Shown here: positions 34,601-44,594 of the stretch, in pieces
Layout: the number at the start of each line of letters is the position of its first letter
Numbering within the stretch: the first letter of the stretch is position 1
Assembly: GCA_028641055.1 (NCBI GenBank)
Contig: CM054060.1
Location: forward strand, 294,383,076 to 294,447,075
Length of the DNA: 64,000 nucleotides
Direction of reading: 5' to 3'
Source of the DNA: Alopecurus myosuroides
Lineage: Eukaryota > Streptophyta > Magnoliopsida > Poales > Poaceae
Made by a program: the position numbers and the translations under genes
Notes under the pieces: generated by a model
What the model saw: the letters and a program-made list of their open reading frames with translations, nothing else
Databases searched by the model: none
Told to the model about the DNA's origin: nothing

Positions 34601-37600
34601 ACGCTGGCCACCACGGTCACTGACCGGTGGGGCCCGCGGCGCGGTGGAAGAAATTGGCCCAAAAAGTGTGGCTTTTATTCAGCCAAGCGGGGATTCGAAC
34701 CCAGGCGCTCGCGGTGCGGTGCACGGTGCAGTACCACTGGGGTAACGAGCGGTTGTGATGGATCTGGCTGGGGTTTGGTTTTGAAGTGGCTCTCGCACGC
34801 GCTACTGAATTTTCAACTGACGACGATCAGGCACTGTCCGCGACGGGGAACAGGGAGGCGATCGCCGGTGTCACGACGACGGCGCACGATGGCGGCGCGT
34901 CCAGAGCACGAGGGGGGTGCAGGGAGAGTCCAGAGCGGACGGGAGGCTCACCGAGGTTCGAGGAGGAGCCGGGCGCGACGAAGACCTAACGGAGACGGCG
35001 GTGGCGACGGGCGCGCGCCGTAGGGGTAGCCGACGTCGGAGCGGCGCCCCTGGAACCTCCCAGGTCCTGGCCGAAGGAAGCAAGACGTAGAGGGCATAGC
35101 CCTGTTTCCATTCCCGCCCTCGGGGTTTCTCGGAGAGGGCCACATCGTTGGCGCCATGGCCTGTCGGGGACGAGCAGCAGGCAGGGAGGCGACGCGCAGA
35201 GGCTGAGGACGTCGCCGGAAGGACTCGACGGCGTGGGCGAGGTGGTGCCTCACAAGGCCGGCCAAGGGTACAGGGACGGAGAGGGGACTGCCGCGGTTCG
35301 ATTCCAACAGCAGGTGCAGGCGTGCAGCCCGAAGATGACCAAGGCGACGGCGCCATGGGCGCAAACTCCCGGCCACGGAGGTGTTCCTCTGATTTCTTCA
35401 GACTTTTCAGAGTAGGTGGGAGGGAACAGAGGAGAAAAGAGCTAAGGCGGGAGCGGCGGCGCTAGAGAGGAGGAAGGAGAGGGAGATGGAGTGGGTAGGG
35501 TTTGGGGGGGAGAGGCTTGGAGGAGGGGAAGATAAGGAGGGGTGCGTGCGGTGGCTGTCGCTATCGTCTCTCCACGTGAGCGTACGGAGGAAGAGGAAGA
35601 AGGGCTGGGCCCGAAAGATGGAGGGGGAGAGAGCCTGGTGGGCTGCAAGGAGGTGGGAAAGAGGGGTGGTAGGTGGGCTAGCCCACTTGGGCTGGCTGAA
35701 GGGGAACGTAGCATAGAAAACAAAAATTTTCCTACGCGAGAGATACCCGAAAGGCCAAGATCTAATCTAGGAGACGAAGTGCAACGGGCAACAAGAGGGT
35801 TAAGGAGAACACATACCCTCGAAGACTCAAAGTGGTACGAGATCAAATCTCGTTGTTGGCGTAGTCGTACTCACACCGATCCCGATAGCGAGAAGATGGC
35901 ACCGCAATCCGGCGGTGCATTCGTGATCGGTCACACGTACGGTTGATGACGACCTCCGTTCCCTCGTTCCAGCGGGGCGCGGAAGTAGAGGATCCCTCGG
36001 AACTCCAGCAGCACGACGGCGTGGTGTGGTGGAGAAAAACATTGCTCAGGGCTTCGCCAAGCGCACGAACAAGTGGTGGAGCAGCGGCAGGAGGGAGGAA
36101 GAGATGACACAAGTGTGTGTGTGGGGGAGAGGGAGCTCTCACCCCTCCTTTTATAAGAGGGGATGGCAGCCACGAATTTTTGGCTGCCTCCACCTCTCCT
36201 TCATCATGTGAGTGGAGTCTCCACGCAACCCACTCATTCTTCCATGAATTCCCACTCAAAATCCCAAGGGTTTTCTTTAATAAATAAATAAAACAATTTT
36301 ATTTCTTTATTTTAATATTTGTTAATTCCATTAACAAACATTAACATATAACCCCTTGAGTTAGTTGTTAAATCTATTAACAACCATTTGATAAGAATCC
36401 CCTTGAACTATTTCAAAATTACTCGAAACAATTTCGGTGACTATTTCAATATTCCCCGAAACAATTTCGGTGCTGTCCAAACTTTTCTCCGATATTCCGT
36501 ATCCTCTCAAATGCGTCATCGAACCTTAAGTGTGTCACCCTACGGTTCGCGAATAAGATAGACATGATCGAGACTCCTCTCCGATCAATAATCAACAGCG
36601 GGATCTGGAGATCCGTGATGACTCCTATATATTCAACGATGACTCTCGTGATCGTGTGAACCAACAACGCCGTGAACTATTCCCTTTGTCTCGCGATATT
36701 TTACTTGTCCGAGATTCGATCATTGGTATCAACCATACCTTGTTCAATCTCGTTACCGACAAGTACTCTTTTCTCGTTCCCGTGATATAACATCCTTTGT
36801 GATCATATCACGTGCTTGCAAGCGGTTTCAATGTGATATCACCGAGAGGGCCCAGAGTATATCTCTCCGTCATTTGGATGGACAAATCCCACTCTTGATC
36901 CATGATCCTCAACTAATACTTTACGAATACTTAACGACACCTTTATAGTCACCCTGTTACGGTGTGACGTTTGATGCCATCAAAGCACTCTTCCGGTATC
37001 AGTGATTGACATGATCTCATGGTCTAAGGAATAAGTTACTTCGTATGTTTGATATAACAATGTAAACTAAATGACTTGATCGCATTGCTATATTATCTTT
37101 GGGTATATGTTCATCACATCATTCTTCTAATGACATGACCCCGTTATTAATAACATCCAATGTTCATGATCAGGAAACCTTGATCATCTATTAATCAACG
37201 AGCTAGTTAAAAGAGAGGCTTTACTAGGAACCATTGTTTGTTTATTAAGCACACATGTATCAACGTTTCCGGTTAATACAATTCTAGCATGAGAAATAAA
37301 CATTCATCATAAACAAGGAATAAGATAATAACCATTTTATTATTGCCTCTCGGGCATATTCCCTTCAGTGGCCTGCCTCCCCCTTCTCATTTTTTTTTCT
37401 TTTTTGTATTTTATGTTTACACTTCTTTTTCTTTTTGTTAGGAAGAAAAGAGAGAGAAAAAGAATAAAGTTTTTAGGGGTTTTTATCTTATGAAATGATT
37501 TTTATTGAATTACAAAACAGCAAGATCAAATGTATGTTAACTTTATTTTCAAAAATTTCAAATTGCCAATTGATTTGAATTTGCCATTTTAATTTCAAAT

Positions 37601-37842
37601 AGTGTTTCATAATGAATGGTTTTTGAAATACCCAAGCAAAATTAATTCTAATCAACTTATATTGAAAAACAATTTGAGTTTGAAAAACACAGGTGCATTG
37701 TTTGAAAATTTTAAATTGATTTGAATTTTTGTTTTGTGTTTGGATTGGTTTGCAAACAAGGTGCAGATGATGCATGTGATGCAATGCCAAAAAAAGAAAA
37801 CAACCAATTTTCTAAATTAGGGTAAACACCCCAGGTGTTACA
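31648..37842 (-). repeat. LTR3 of the array, interrupted by a solo LTR
   Basis: About 4,519 bp of LTR after removing the Angela-like insertion at 35697-37367. It is collinear with LTR1 and LTR2 on both sides of the insertion. A short local duplication (CAGGCGTGCAG-like, near 35320) is private to this copy. Confidence 0.9.
35697..37367 (-). mobile_element. Angela/BARE-like Copia solo LTR
   Basis: 1,671 bp, starting TGAAGGGG and ending CCCTTCA on the plus strand. On the minus strand it begins TGAAGGGAATATGCCC and ends with a 'ttttgttttctatgctacg'-like tail, matching Angela/BARE LTRs in start, end and length. Flanks are CTGGC (35692-35696) and GTGGC (37368-37372): a 5-bp duplication with one mismatch. 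The uninterrupted sites in LTR1 and LTR2 confirm the ends. There is no internal domain, so it is a solo LTR. ORFs in it (35827-36259 region) are not genes. Confidence 0.92.
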
Positions 37843-37847
37843 GTGAT

Positions 37848-38256
37848 GAAGCAAAAGACTTCATTGGGCGGCCTAGCAGGCCGGCACGCAGGGTGTCGGA
37901 TTCTAGAAGGCACAGACAGCGGCTCAATACGTTGCCCAGCTTGGAGAAGAAGTCGAACGCCTTGTCGTTCAAGTTAGTGATATGCTTTCCTAAAGTAATA
38001 GATTTCTTCCTATAAACCCTAGTCCGGCTCACTATATAAAGCCGGATAGGAGCAGACCTAGAGGCAGGAGAAGAAAATTCATACTCACGCATTGTACTTT
38101 GTACTCAAGACTTTAGACATGTTATAGTGAGATTGCATGAGTAGGGCACCGCCATTGCCGCGACGTACCGAAACCGGGAAATTTCGAGTACCCGCCATCG
38201 GCAACTTCCAGGATATGGCACCCCCACCATGAATCCTACTACGAAGACTCAACAGT
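37848..38256 (+). mobile_element. Right piece of the older Gypsy LTR
   Basis: It continues the LTR begun at 21583. It contains a TATA box (TATATAAA, 38033-38040), a leader of about 200 bp, and ends ACTCAACA just before a primer-binding-site-like sequence. Confidence 0.6.
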
Positions 38257-38257
38257 A

Positions 38258-38277
38258 GGCGCCCACCATGGGGCCAG
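38258..38277 (+). promoter_or_regulatory. Primer-binding-site-like sequence of older Gypsy
   Basis: TAGGCGCCCACCATGGGGCC, one base from the TGGCGCCCACC form common in grass Gypsy elements, directly after the LTR end CA at 38255-38256. The G-to-A change suggests decay. Confidence 0.55.
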
Positions 38278-38537
38278 CGACGTCCGGGGTTACGTTCCGA
38301 GGGGGACTTCTCGGTGGATTTGGTGACAATATCACAATTCGAAGCCTTGATTTTGACAAACACGGCGCACGCATCGTCTACATGCCAGCATGAAACCATC
38401 TGGTAAGTGCTTATGTTATTCCCATCGGATCCGATAACATATTCATAGGTGTAATGGTGGAAGCGCTGGGTTCCGCGATGGAAGCAAATGTATCCTACCC
38501 GTCATATGCCTAATCGAAGACGGCTTTAACGTAGGCC
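38278..38537 (+). other. 5' internal part of older Gypsy
   Basis: Leader plus the start of a gag-like reading frame (FGDNITIRSLDFDKHG near 38310-38360), interrupted by the chromovirus insertion at 38543. The internal region resumes at 54927. A GTAAGT-like donor follows near 38401. Confidence 0.4.
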
Positions 38538-39309
38538 TCAGATGTAACATCCCAAGTATGAAAATCACCTTTAGAATGTTTTCTAATTGTTATTTTATGT
38601 TTTGCATCATGGCATCTTAATCATTGCATTTGTTTTGGCATTTGTTTTCATATGTTTTCCTTTGTTTTCCCATTTGAAATTCAAACAATATTCAAATGTT
38701 TTGTTTCATACTTGCTCTGTTACAATTTTCCAAATAAAAAGTTCCAATCAATACATCAATTGTTTCCTTTAAACTATAAAGTTCAAACTATCAAATAGTT
38801 CTTTTTAATAATTCACTTAATTCAAATTTCATTCAAATTCAATTAAGTTTCCAAACAGCAACCATTTTGAAGTCTATGAAAATTACAAAACAAATCAATC
38901 ATTTGTTTCAAATAAACTTGAGGGTTCAAACTATTCAAGTGATTCCTTTTAATTATTCATTTGATATCAAAATTCATTCAATTTCAACCAAATTTCAAAC
39001 AGCAACATAATTTAAATTTTGTTGGAAAACAAAAGTTGTACAATGATGTTTCTGTAATGCCTGACCTATAACAATTTTTTTCCTAATTTTTCTAACCACC
39101 AAAAACCTCTCTTTTTCTTCCTTTTCCTTTTCAGCAAAAAAAAAAACAAACAGAAAGAAACAAACGTTCAGAGAGAGAGGCAGCAGGCCCAGCCCACCAG
39201 CCCGGCCTGCTACCCCCCTCCCTTTCTTCTACCTGTACGGCAGCACGATGCCGTTGTCCACGTCGATGCAGAGGAGGAGCAGACGGCTGCGAGCTCCTCT
39301 CCTCCTCCA

Positions 39310-39315
39310 TATAAG
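39310..39315 (+). promoter_or_regulatory. TATA box in the 5' LTR
   Basis: TATAAG in CTCCATATAAGCCC, at the edge of a C/T-rich leader. The same sequence is at 51265-51270 in the 3' LTR. It is the likely start of the element's transcript, placing R at about 39340. Confidence 0.6.
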
Positions 39316-39867
39316 CCCTACCCCCGAGCTCCCTCTGCCCTAGCCTCCACCTCTCTCCCTCGCGCCGCCGTCGCCATTTTCTCTCCCTCTCTGCATCTGT
39401 TCCTCTCCACCTCTGAAACCCGAGCACCACCACCTCTGAAACTCCGATGATCGCCGTCGACCTGCCTCTCCTCCCCTCGGGCTAGCCACGGGAACGAATC
39501 CCCCGTAGCTCCCTCTTCGTCCTCGACACCTCCACGGTACCAGGGAACCGCTGGATCGCCGCCGCCGTCCGTGCTGTCGCCGCCGGCCACCTCCACCCGA
39601 GCCTCTGCTACGCCTACATCGTCGGTGAGCACCACGACGTCCACCTTCCTCCCTCTTTCTCTCTGCGCGCGCGCACGTCCTGCACACCCTAGCACGCACG
39701 TATCCACAGCGTGAGCAGCAGGCCACGGCCACCGCGAGCAACAGCCGCCGCCGACGAGCCCCCGTACCTGCCTGTCGAATTCAGATAACTGAATTTCAGT
39801 TTCAGTTAAACATCCACGGATCTAAACAATATCCCCCCGCGCGCTGCTTACCTGACAAGATCGATTC

Positions 39868-39929
39868 AGTAACGCAGTGGCTGTGCACTGCGCGCGCGCG
39901 CCCGAGGTCGAGGGATCGATCCCTCGCCT
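39868..39929 (+). other. tRNA-like module in the 5' LTR
   Basis: AACGCAGTGGCTGTGCAC (A-box-like, 39871-39888) followed by GGATCGATCCC, which fits the B-box consensus GWTCRANNC. A second copy is in the 3' LTR (about 51824-51880). It lies at the position where the array LTRs carry CCCAGTGGTACTGCAC and GGTTCGAATCC. No intact tRNA fold is apparent. Confidence 0.45.
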
Positions 39930-41136
39930 CGCGGATTAAATCCGCCATCTTTTTGCCTTTGCCACGCTGGCTGGCAGGCCCACCAGCCAGTGGCAGTGAA
40001 GGCCACGTAGGCCTCTACCCGCGGCCACGCAGCGCCACGATGGCCAGGGCCCGCTGGCAGTGGCCCAGGTTGGGTCACTGCGCGGTGTAATTCTTTTCTG
40101 CCACAGTTTTCTTTTAAATTTAAGTCCTTTTATTTACAGATTAATCCCTAAATTTCAAACCTTTATAAAAATTGCATAACACATCCAAATAATACAAATA
40201 AAATATGTAAGCTGAACCAAATTTAATTCTCTACCTTTTTAAATCATTTTTTTTCTATTTTGAACATTTCAAATGTTTTCAAATTTCAAATTCAAACAAC
40301 TCTTTTCCAATTTGGTTAATTTCATAACTATTTCAATATTATTTCAAATGTCACATATAAAATATGTTTTCCATGCCAAATTGAACCACCTTTTCAAATA
40401 TAAACTTTGTTCCATGTTTTGAATAATTAAAATTGGTTAAATAATTTAAACCTTGTTTAAATCATTTAAAATTGCTAAATTCATAACTTGGTCAAATTAA
40501 ATTCTTTTTGAATATAAAATATGTTTTCCAACCAGACAATTATAAAATTTTCAAATATGAATTTTAATTAATGTTTTGAACAAATAAAAGTTCAAATAAA
40601 TTCATAATTGAATTAAATTCATTTAAATCTTGTTTAAACTTGTTTAATTCATAATTAATTCATTCTAATTCCGTTTTCAACAAATAAAACATGTATTCCA
40701 CCTAAAATTTTGTGTTCTTTCCAAATATGAATTTTGTTATCTATTTTGAACAATTAAAATTGGTGGAAACAACAAATTCTGGTGTAACTCCTTTAAGAAG
40801 CAAATTTTCATAACTTAATAAATAAAATTCCAACCTTGGTAAACTTCATTTCAAATTGAACCTATTGTTGTTTTCTTTCTGTTTTCCTCATCCATGCATC
40901 ATGCTAATCCACTTCCACCTGTTGGTTAGTTGTAGAACAACTATTTCAACCTTAATTCATGGGCTTTCCATATGCAATCCAAATTGCATATGGGTCCATT
41001 TAAACATGTTATCATGTCAGCTATCTTAACTTTGATGCATCAATTAAATTATCATGCATCATCCCATGATTGTGCATTATGCCATGTTATTGATTGTTTG
41101 TCTCTCTGCGTTGTTTGTTTGCTTCTTCCCGAATAG

Positions 41137-42498
41137 ACGACGACGCTGAGACAGACGAGGTTTACGACACTACTTCAGAGGAGTTAGCCCAGTACCAGGC
41201 TACTGAGTTTGCAGGCAAGTATTCACTCACATGAACCATTGTGTTCCTTTCCACACTGGATACCGATACTTTCCGTTGTCTATCCTGCTAGCCTTATGAA
41301 TCGTTGCTGGTGTTTGATCCTATCACATGTTATCCTGTATACCTGATATAGCCTCACCTCCACACCTATAACCCTGTTGCTTGTTGCCTGTGTCTTACTA
41401 GCATGCTTAGGGTTGTTTATGCTCGAGTCTGCTGTCCGTTATTTCTGTTACCATATTTATTATGTTCTGGGGCTCGATGTTTAAACAATCAACCTGTTAA
41501 TGTTTGAGGTAATGCTAATTTGATGATAAGGCACCGGCAGGAGGCCCGGCGTGGTTTTGAGGCCTGCTAGTGTCGACCCTAATTAGGAAAAGGGTCTTGT
41601 CTACTGATCCATGATGAGCGCACTACCCGCATGTGGGAAACGTGTATGGGCGCCCCCCTCAATTTGATTCGATTCACATCTCGTCCAAATCGCCACACGT
41701 AGTTCGGGTTTTCTATTTGATGCACGCATATGCAGGTATGAACCCGAGGCCAGGGTGGAACTTTTGTAGTCGGCATTTAGGGCGGCGTGGTCTTCCAGTG
41801 CTATGAGGGTCCCCCTTTTCTTCGTGGGGGCTCGATTAGCCGCGCACGCACATCACGTGGTTCTTTGGGCTTGATGCGAAGAAGAGTTGAGTTGTGTTGA
41901 GTGCCTCGCTTGGTGGGTTTGATTCCCATCTGGCGGGATATTCTTACGTGTACGGCCAAATTGGTGCACCCCTGCAGGGATAAATCTTCTCGAGAAGCCG
42001 TGTTTTCCGCGGTTATGGATGACTTGGTGAAAGTACTGGCTAACAAGTACTCAGAACAACTTACACCTAACTAATGATAACTTGACTAGTAATAGTCTTA
42101 TTGACACAATAACTTGAACCATCATTAATCCAATTGTGTGAGTTATCCTCGGATTTCTTCTTTGGATCAGGGGCGAGATCCAGGATGGGTTTGTTTGAGG
42201 TTAGTTATAGTTGGTTACGATACGCTATCTATATCTCCTTTTTGTTAGCCGGAAGTTATAGCATGTTTCTGTAGTTGGTTAGAGCAGCCTGCTGCCGCAC
42301 TTCTGTATCACCTATTCTTCCGTTGAACCCAAAGCATCTGTACTTGGTGTTGCCGGTTACACTTTGGTATCTTGTGAGTCTTGCTTGCCAGTACGTTTAT
42401 GTACTGACCCCTTTGGGGCTGTGGTTTCCGCAGGCTACGTTTCCGAGGATCCCCATGGAGGCTACTACGTGGAGTATGACGAGGCTGCTGACGAGTAG
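41137..42498 (+). other. Two exon-like blocks encoding an acidic peptide in the LTR
   Basis: Block 1 (41137-41214, 78 nt) follows CCCGAATAG and precedes GCAAGT, a GC-AG type donor. Block 2 (42434-42498) follows TTTCCGCAG. Joined, they keep one frame, ending at TAG 42496-42498, that reads acidic (DDDAETDEVYDTTSEELAQ, then YVSEDPHGGYYVEYDEAADE; about 48 codons). An upstream block ending at 39624 before GTGAGC keeps the same phase but has no in-frame ATG. The equivalents in the 3' LTR are 53091-53168 and 54387-54451. Function is unknown; it may be a spliced leader rather than a translated gene. Confidence 0.4.
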
Positions 42499-42970
42499 AT
42501 AGCGGACCCGGGCAGGATCCGAGACATCGTGGATGGGCTCCGTCTTTTCGTTTCCGGCCTCTTAGGCCTATTTGGATCTTGTCTGTACTCAGACACTTTG
42601 GATGCTTCCGCTATGTTGTAATGATGAATTGTTGGGACATGTGTCCTCTGGATGATTGTATTTGCTATTTCTGCTCTAGTGAGAGCCATTTGCAACTTAT
42701 TTCAATCTTTTGTGTCTTAGAGATATGTTGTGATATCAGTTGTTCTAATGCCGTTGACGTACCATGTGTGTATGTTATGAAGTACGTCAACGGAAGTGTC
42801 CTGATTTCTATGGGATGGTTTGCGCAGACGATGGATAGTAGAGAATGGTTGTCACACGTTTACGTGTTGGCCTACTCATATTGAGATGCGGGTGCCGGTA
42901 TGCCGCGTAAGCCATTTGTTCTACTATTTAGCGGACTGTGAGTATCCTCTAGAAGTCCGGGTGCGACAAA

Positions 42971-42983
42971 TGGTATCAGAGCC
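42971..42983 (+). promoter_or_regulatory. Primer-binding site (Met-tRNA type), chromovirus
   Basis: TGGTATCAGAGCC, 2 bp after the 5' LTR end at 42968. It is identical to the sites in the three-LTR array. Confidence 0.95.
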
Positions 42984-43443
42984 TTTCTACCTGTAGGATC
43001 CCTTTTACTGGTCGCAGTTGAGTCTAGAAACTATTTTGTAGCTATATAGGAAAAATGAAACGTGAGAGTAGGAATTCTGTTCTTTTATTTCTTTCCCCAC
43101 CCACCCTCCCTTTTTTTAGTAAGGAAGTGCAACGTTGTTTTCTCTTCTCATCTAACTTTCAAGTTAGGGTTTCACGTATCATGGTTTCTCTGGGATAGTT
43201 ATATCTACTAGACCGTAGGAATGGAGGTGGTTGTGACATGATTTATCATGTTGCCTACTCACGATTGAGAACGGAGGCGTGTAAGCCCCGGAAGCAAATC
43301 CTCTACTCCTTAAGCAGTAGATATTGATCCTTTAGAAGACTGGATGGGTTTTCCCGTAGTACCTCAGGAGTTTTTGGTCTCGTGGTTCCCGATGTTGCTT
43401 CGATATCCTGTTCTTCTCAACATCCTTTTCGTCCGTTGAAACC
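42984..43443 (+). other. Chromovirus leader, no gene
   Basis: Untranslated region between the primer-binding site and the extra ORF. It contains several short upstream ATGs and no recognisable domain. Confidence 0.5.
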
Positions 43444-44325
43444 TTGTTGTTGCTTGCCACTTCAGTTCTTCTACCGGCGTCTAATCAAAACTTCTCCGAT
43501 CATCTGCAGATGGATCTCAGGTTCTACCCGCAGGTGGTTCGTATGACTCGTTGCGAGAGCACTGCCGGTTATCCGGAGATGCTGAGAGACATGGTCACTT
43601 ATCTGGGGTTCCGTTGGGCACCAGAGTACCAGGTCTACGAGCAGCAGCGAGAGTTTGACCAGACCTACTACCAGGCTATCGTCTACATTCTGTTGGATGA
43701 TGCCATGAGCGTAGTTCACCGCTACGAGGCAGTAGGTTCCACAGTGGATATGGCTGTGCAGCAGGCAGCTTATGTGAGTCTCATCGTCCTTCGTGCTGAC
43801 TACTAGGGATTTGACGATTCTATCTATCTCCACATCCCCCGTGGTTACATCACTTCGGAGGGAGCTCACTGCACTCTCTACGACAACTTGGATGTTTATG
43901 ACCATGATAACTCCAGGCTGCACACAACCGCTCAGTTTGTGAGGCACAGTGACGCAGTTGCCAGCACACTATCTCAGGAGTTGGCTTCAGTCAGAGAGCA
44001 GCTCTACCTTGCTTTGACTCGTCTGGCGACGTACACCATAGACTTTGTTGGAGATGAGCGCTTTGCACGTTTCGATCAGCCAGTTGGTCGTCGTCTGCCA
44101 GATGCTGGAGGTTACGAGCCGATCAGAGGTCCACTCCTTAACCTCGGTGCTGGTTACACTGGGATTTCACGCTTTGGAGCACAGGGAGTCGACGCTATGT
44201 ACTTCACCACACCTAGAGTCGCTCTCAGGCCACGTCAGATCTATGTGGATCGTCGTTCTACCTACTTTCGTGGGCGTGCTCCTCACTGTACCTCTCGCCG
44301 TACTCCTAGTCGCCGTCCTGCGTGA
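43444..44325 (+). pseudogene. Extra ORF upstream of gag, with an in-frame TAG
   Basis: One frame is open from 43444 (alternative Met at 43510, reading MDLRFYPQVV) to 44325, except for a TAG at 43804-43806. Total about 290 codons. Segments such as TYLGFRWAPEYQVYEQQREFD and ASTLSQELASVREQLYLALT (predicted helix) look like a real protein, and the C-terminus is Arg-rich. I recall similar unnamed ORFs before gag in some grass Gypsy elements but know no function. A 3' splice-like site (TTCCATTCAG, ending 44533) just before gag suggests this ORF might be spliced onto gag-pol. The stop makes this copy defective unless read through. Confidence 0.55.
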
Positions 44326-44594
44326 TGAGCATGGGAGTACCGATGTATCCATTCTTAGCTATGTTTAGTTATCCTTTGGCATTTGAACCATTTGTGGTGT
44401 GTTGGCTATTCTGATGTATTTGAACATGTGATGATGTAACTGTTGGTTATCTATTCATGCGTCGGAATAATCTCTCTTTCGGTTTCCAAGTCTATCCTTT
44501 TCTATTGTTGTGCTAAAATGCATTTCCATTCAGGATTCCGCCAACAAGGAACAACCCGCCTGAGCCACCGCCAATCACGGAGCTGTTAACTCAG

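Larger units (their letters stand above)
21635..37842 (-). mobile_element. Three-LTR retrotransposon array, GTGAT duplication
   Basis: Order left to right: LTR (21635-26146), internal (26147-26644), LTR (26645-31149), internal (31150-31647), LTR (31648-37842, including a 1,671-bp solo LTR insertion). On the minus strand each LTR starts TGTAACACC and ends GGCGTCACA. Outer flanks carry the same 5-bp target-site duplication, GTGAT (21630-21634 and 37843-37847), so the array descends from one integration. The internal parts encode nothing, making it non-autonomous. Unequal recombination between LTRs of sister copies would produce this order while keeping the outer duplication. Confidence 0.9.
38543..42968 (+). 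repeat. 5' LTR of the chromovirus
   Basis: 4,426 bp, TGTAACATCCC...GTGCGACA. Order: AT-rich U3, GC-rich promoter with a TATA box at 39310, GC-rich leader ending at a GTGAGC donor (39625), tRNA-like module (39868-39929), about 1.1 kb of AT-rich DNA, a splice-site-flanked block (41137-41214), a core conserved with the three-LTR array (about 41520-42070), a second exon-like block (42434-42498), then the end. The layout parallels that of the array LTRs. Minus ORFs at 39131-39741 are in the GC-rich promoter and are not genes. Confidence 0.92.

Noticed and set aside
35827..36259. Minus-strand ORFs up to 138 codons
   Set aside because: They are inside the Angela-like solo LTR, in its leader region; LTR ends are confirmed by the uninterrupted copies.
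39131..39741. Minus-strand ORFs of about 100-133 codons, repeated at 51104-51696
   Set aside because: They are antisense to the LTR promoter and leader, GC-rich, and without protein features.
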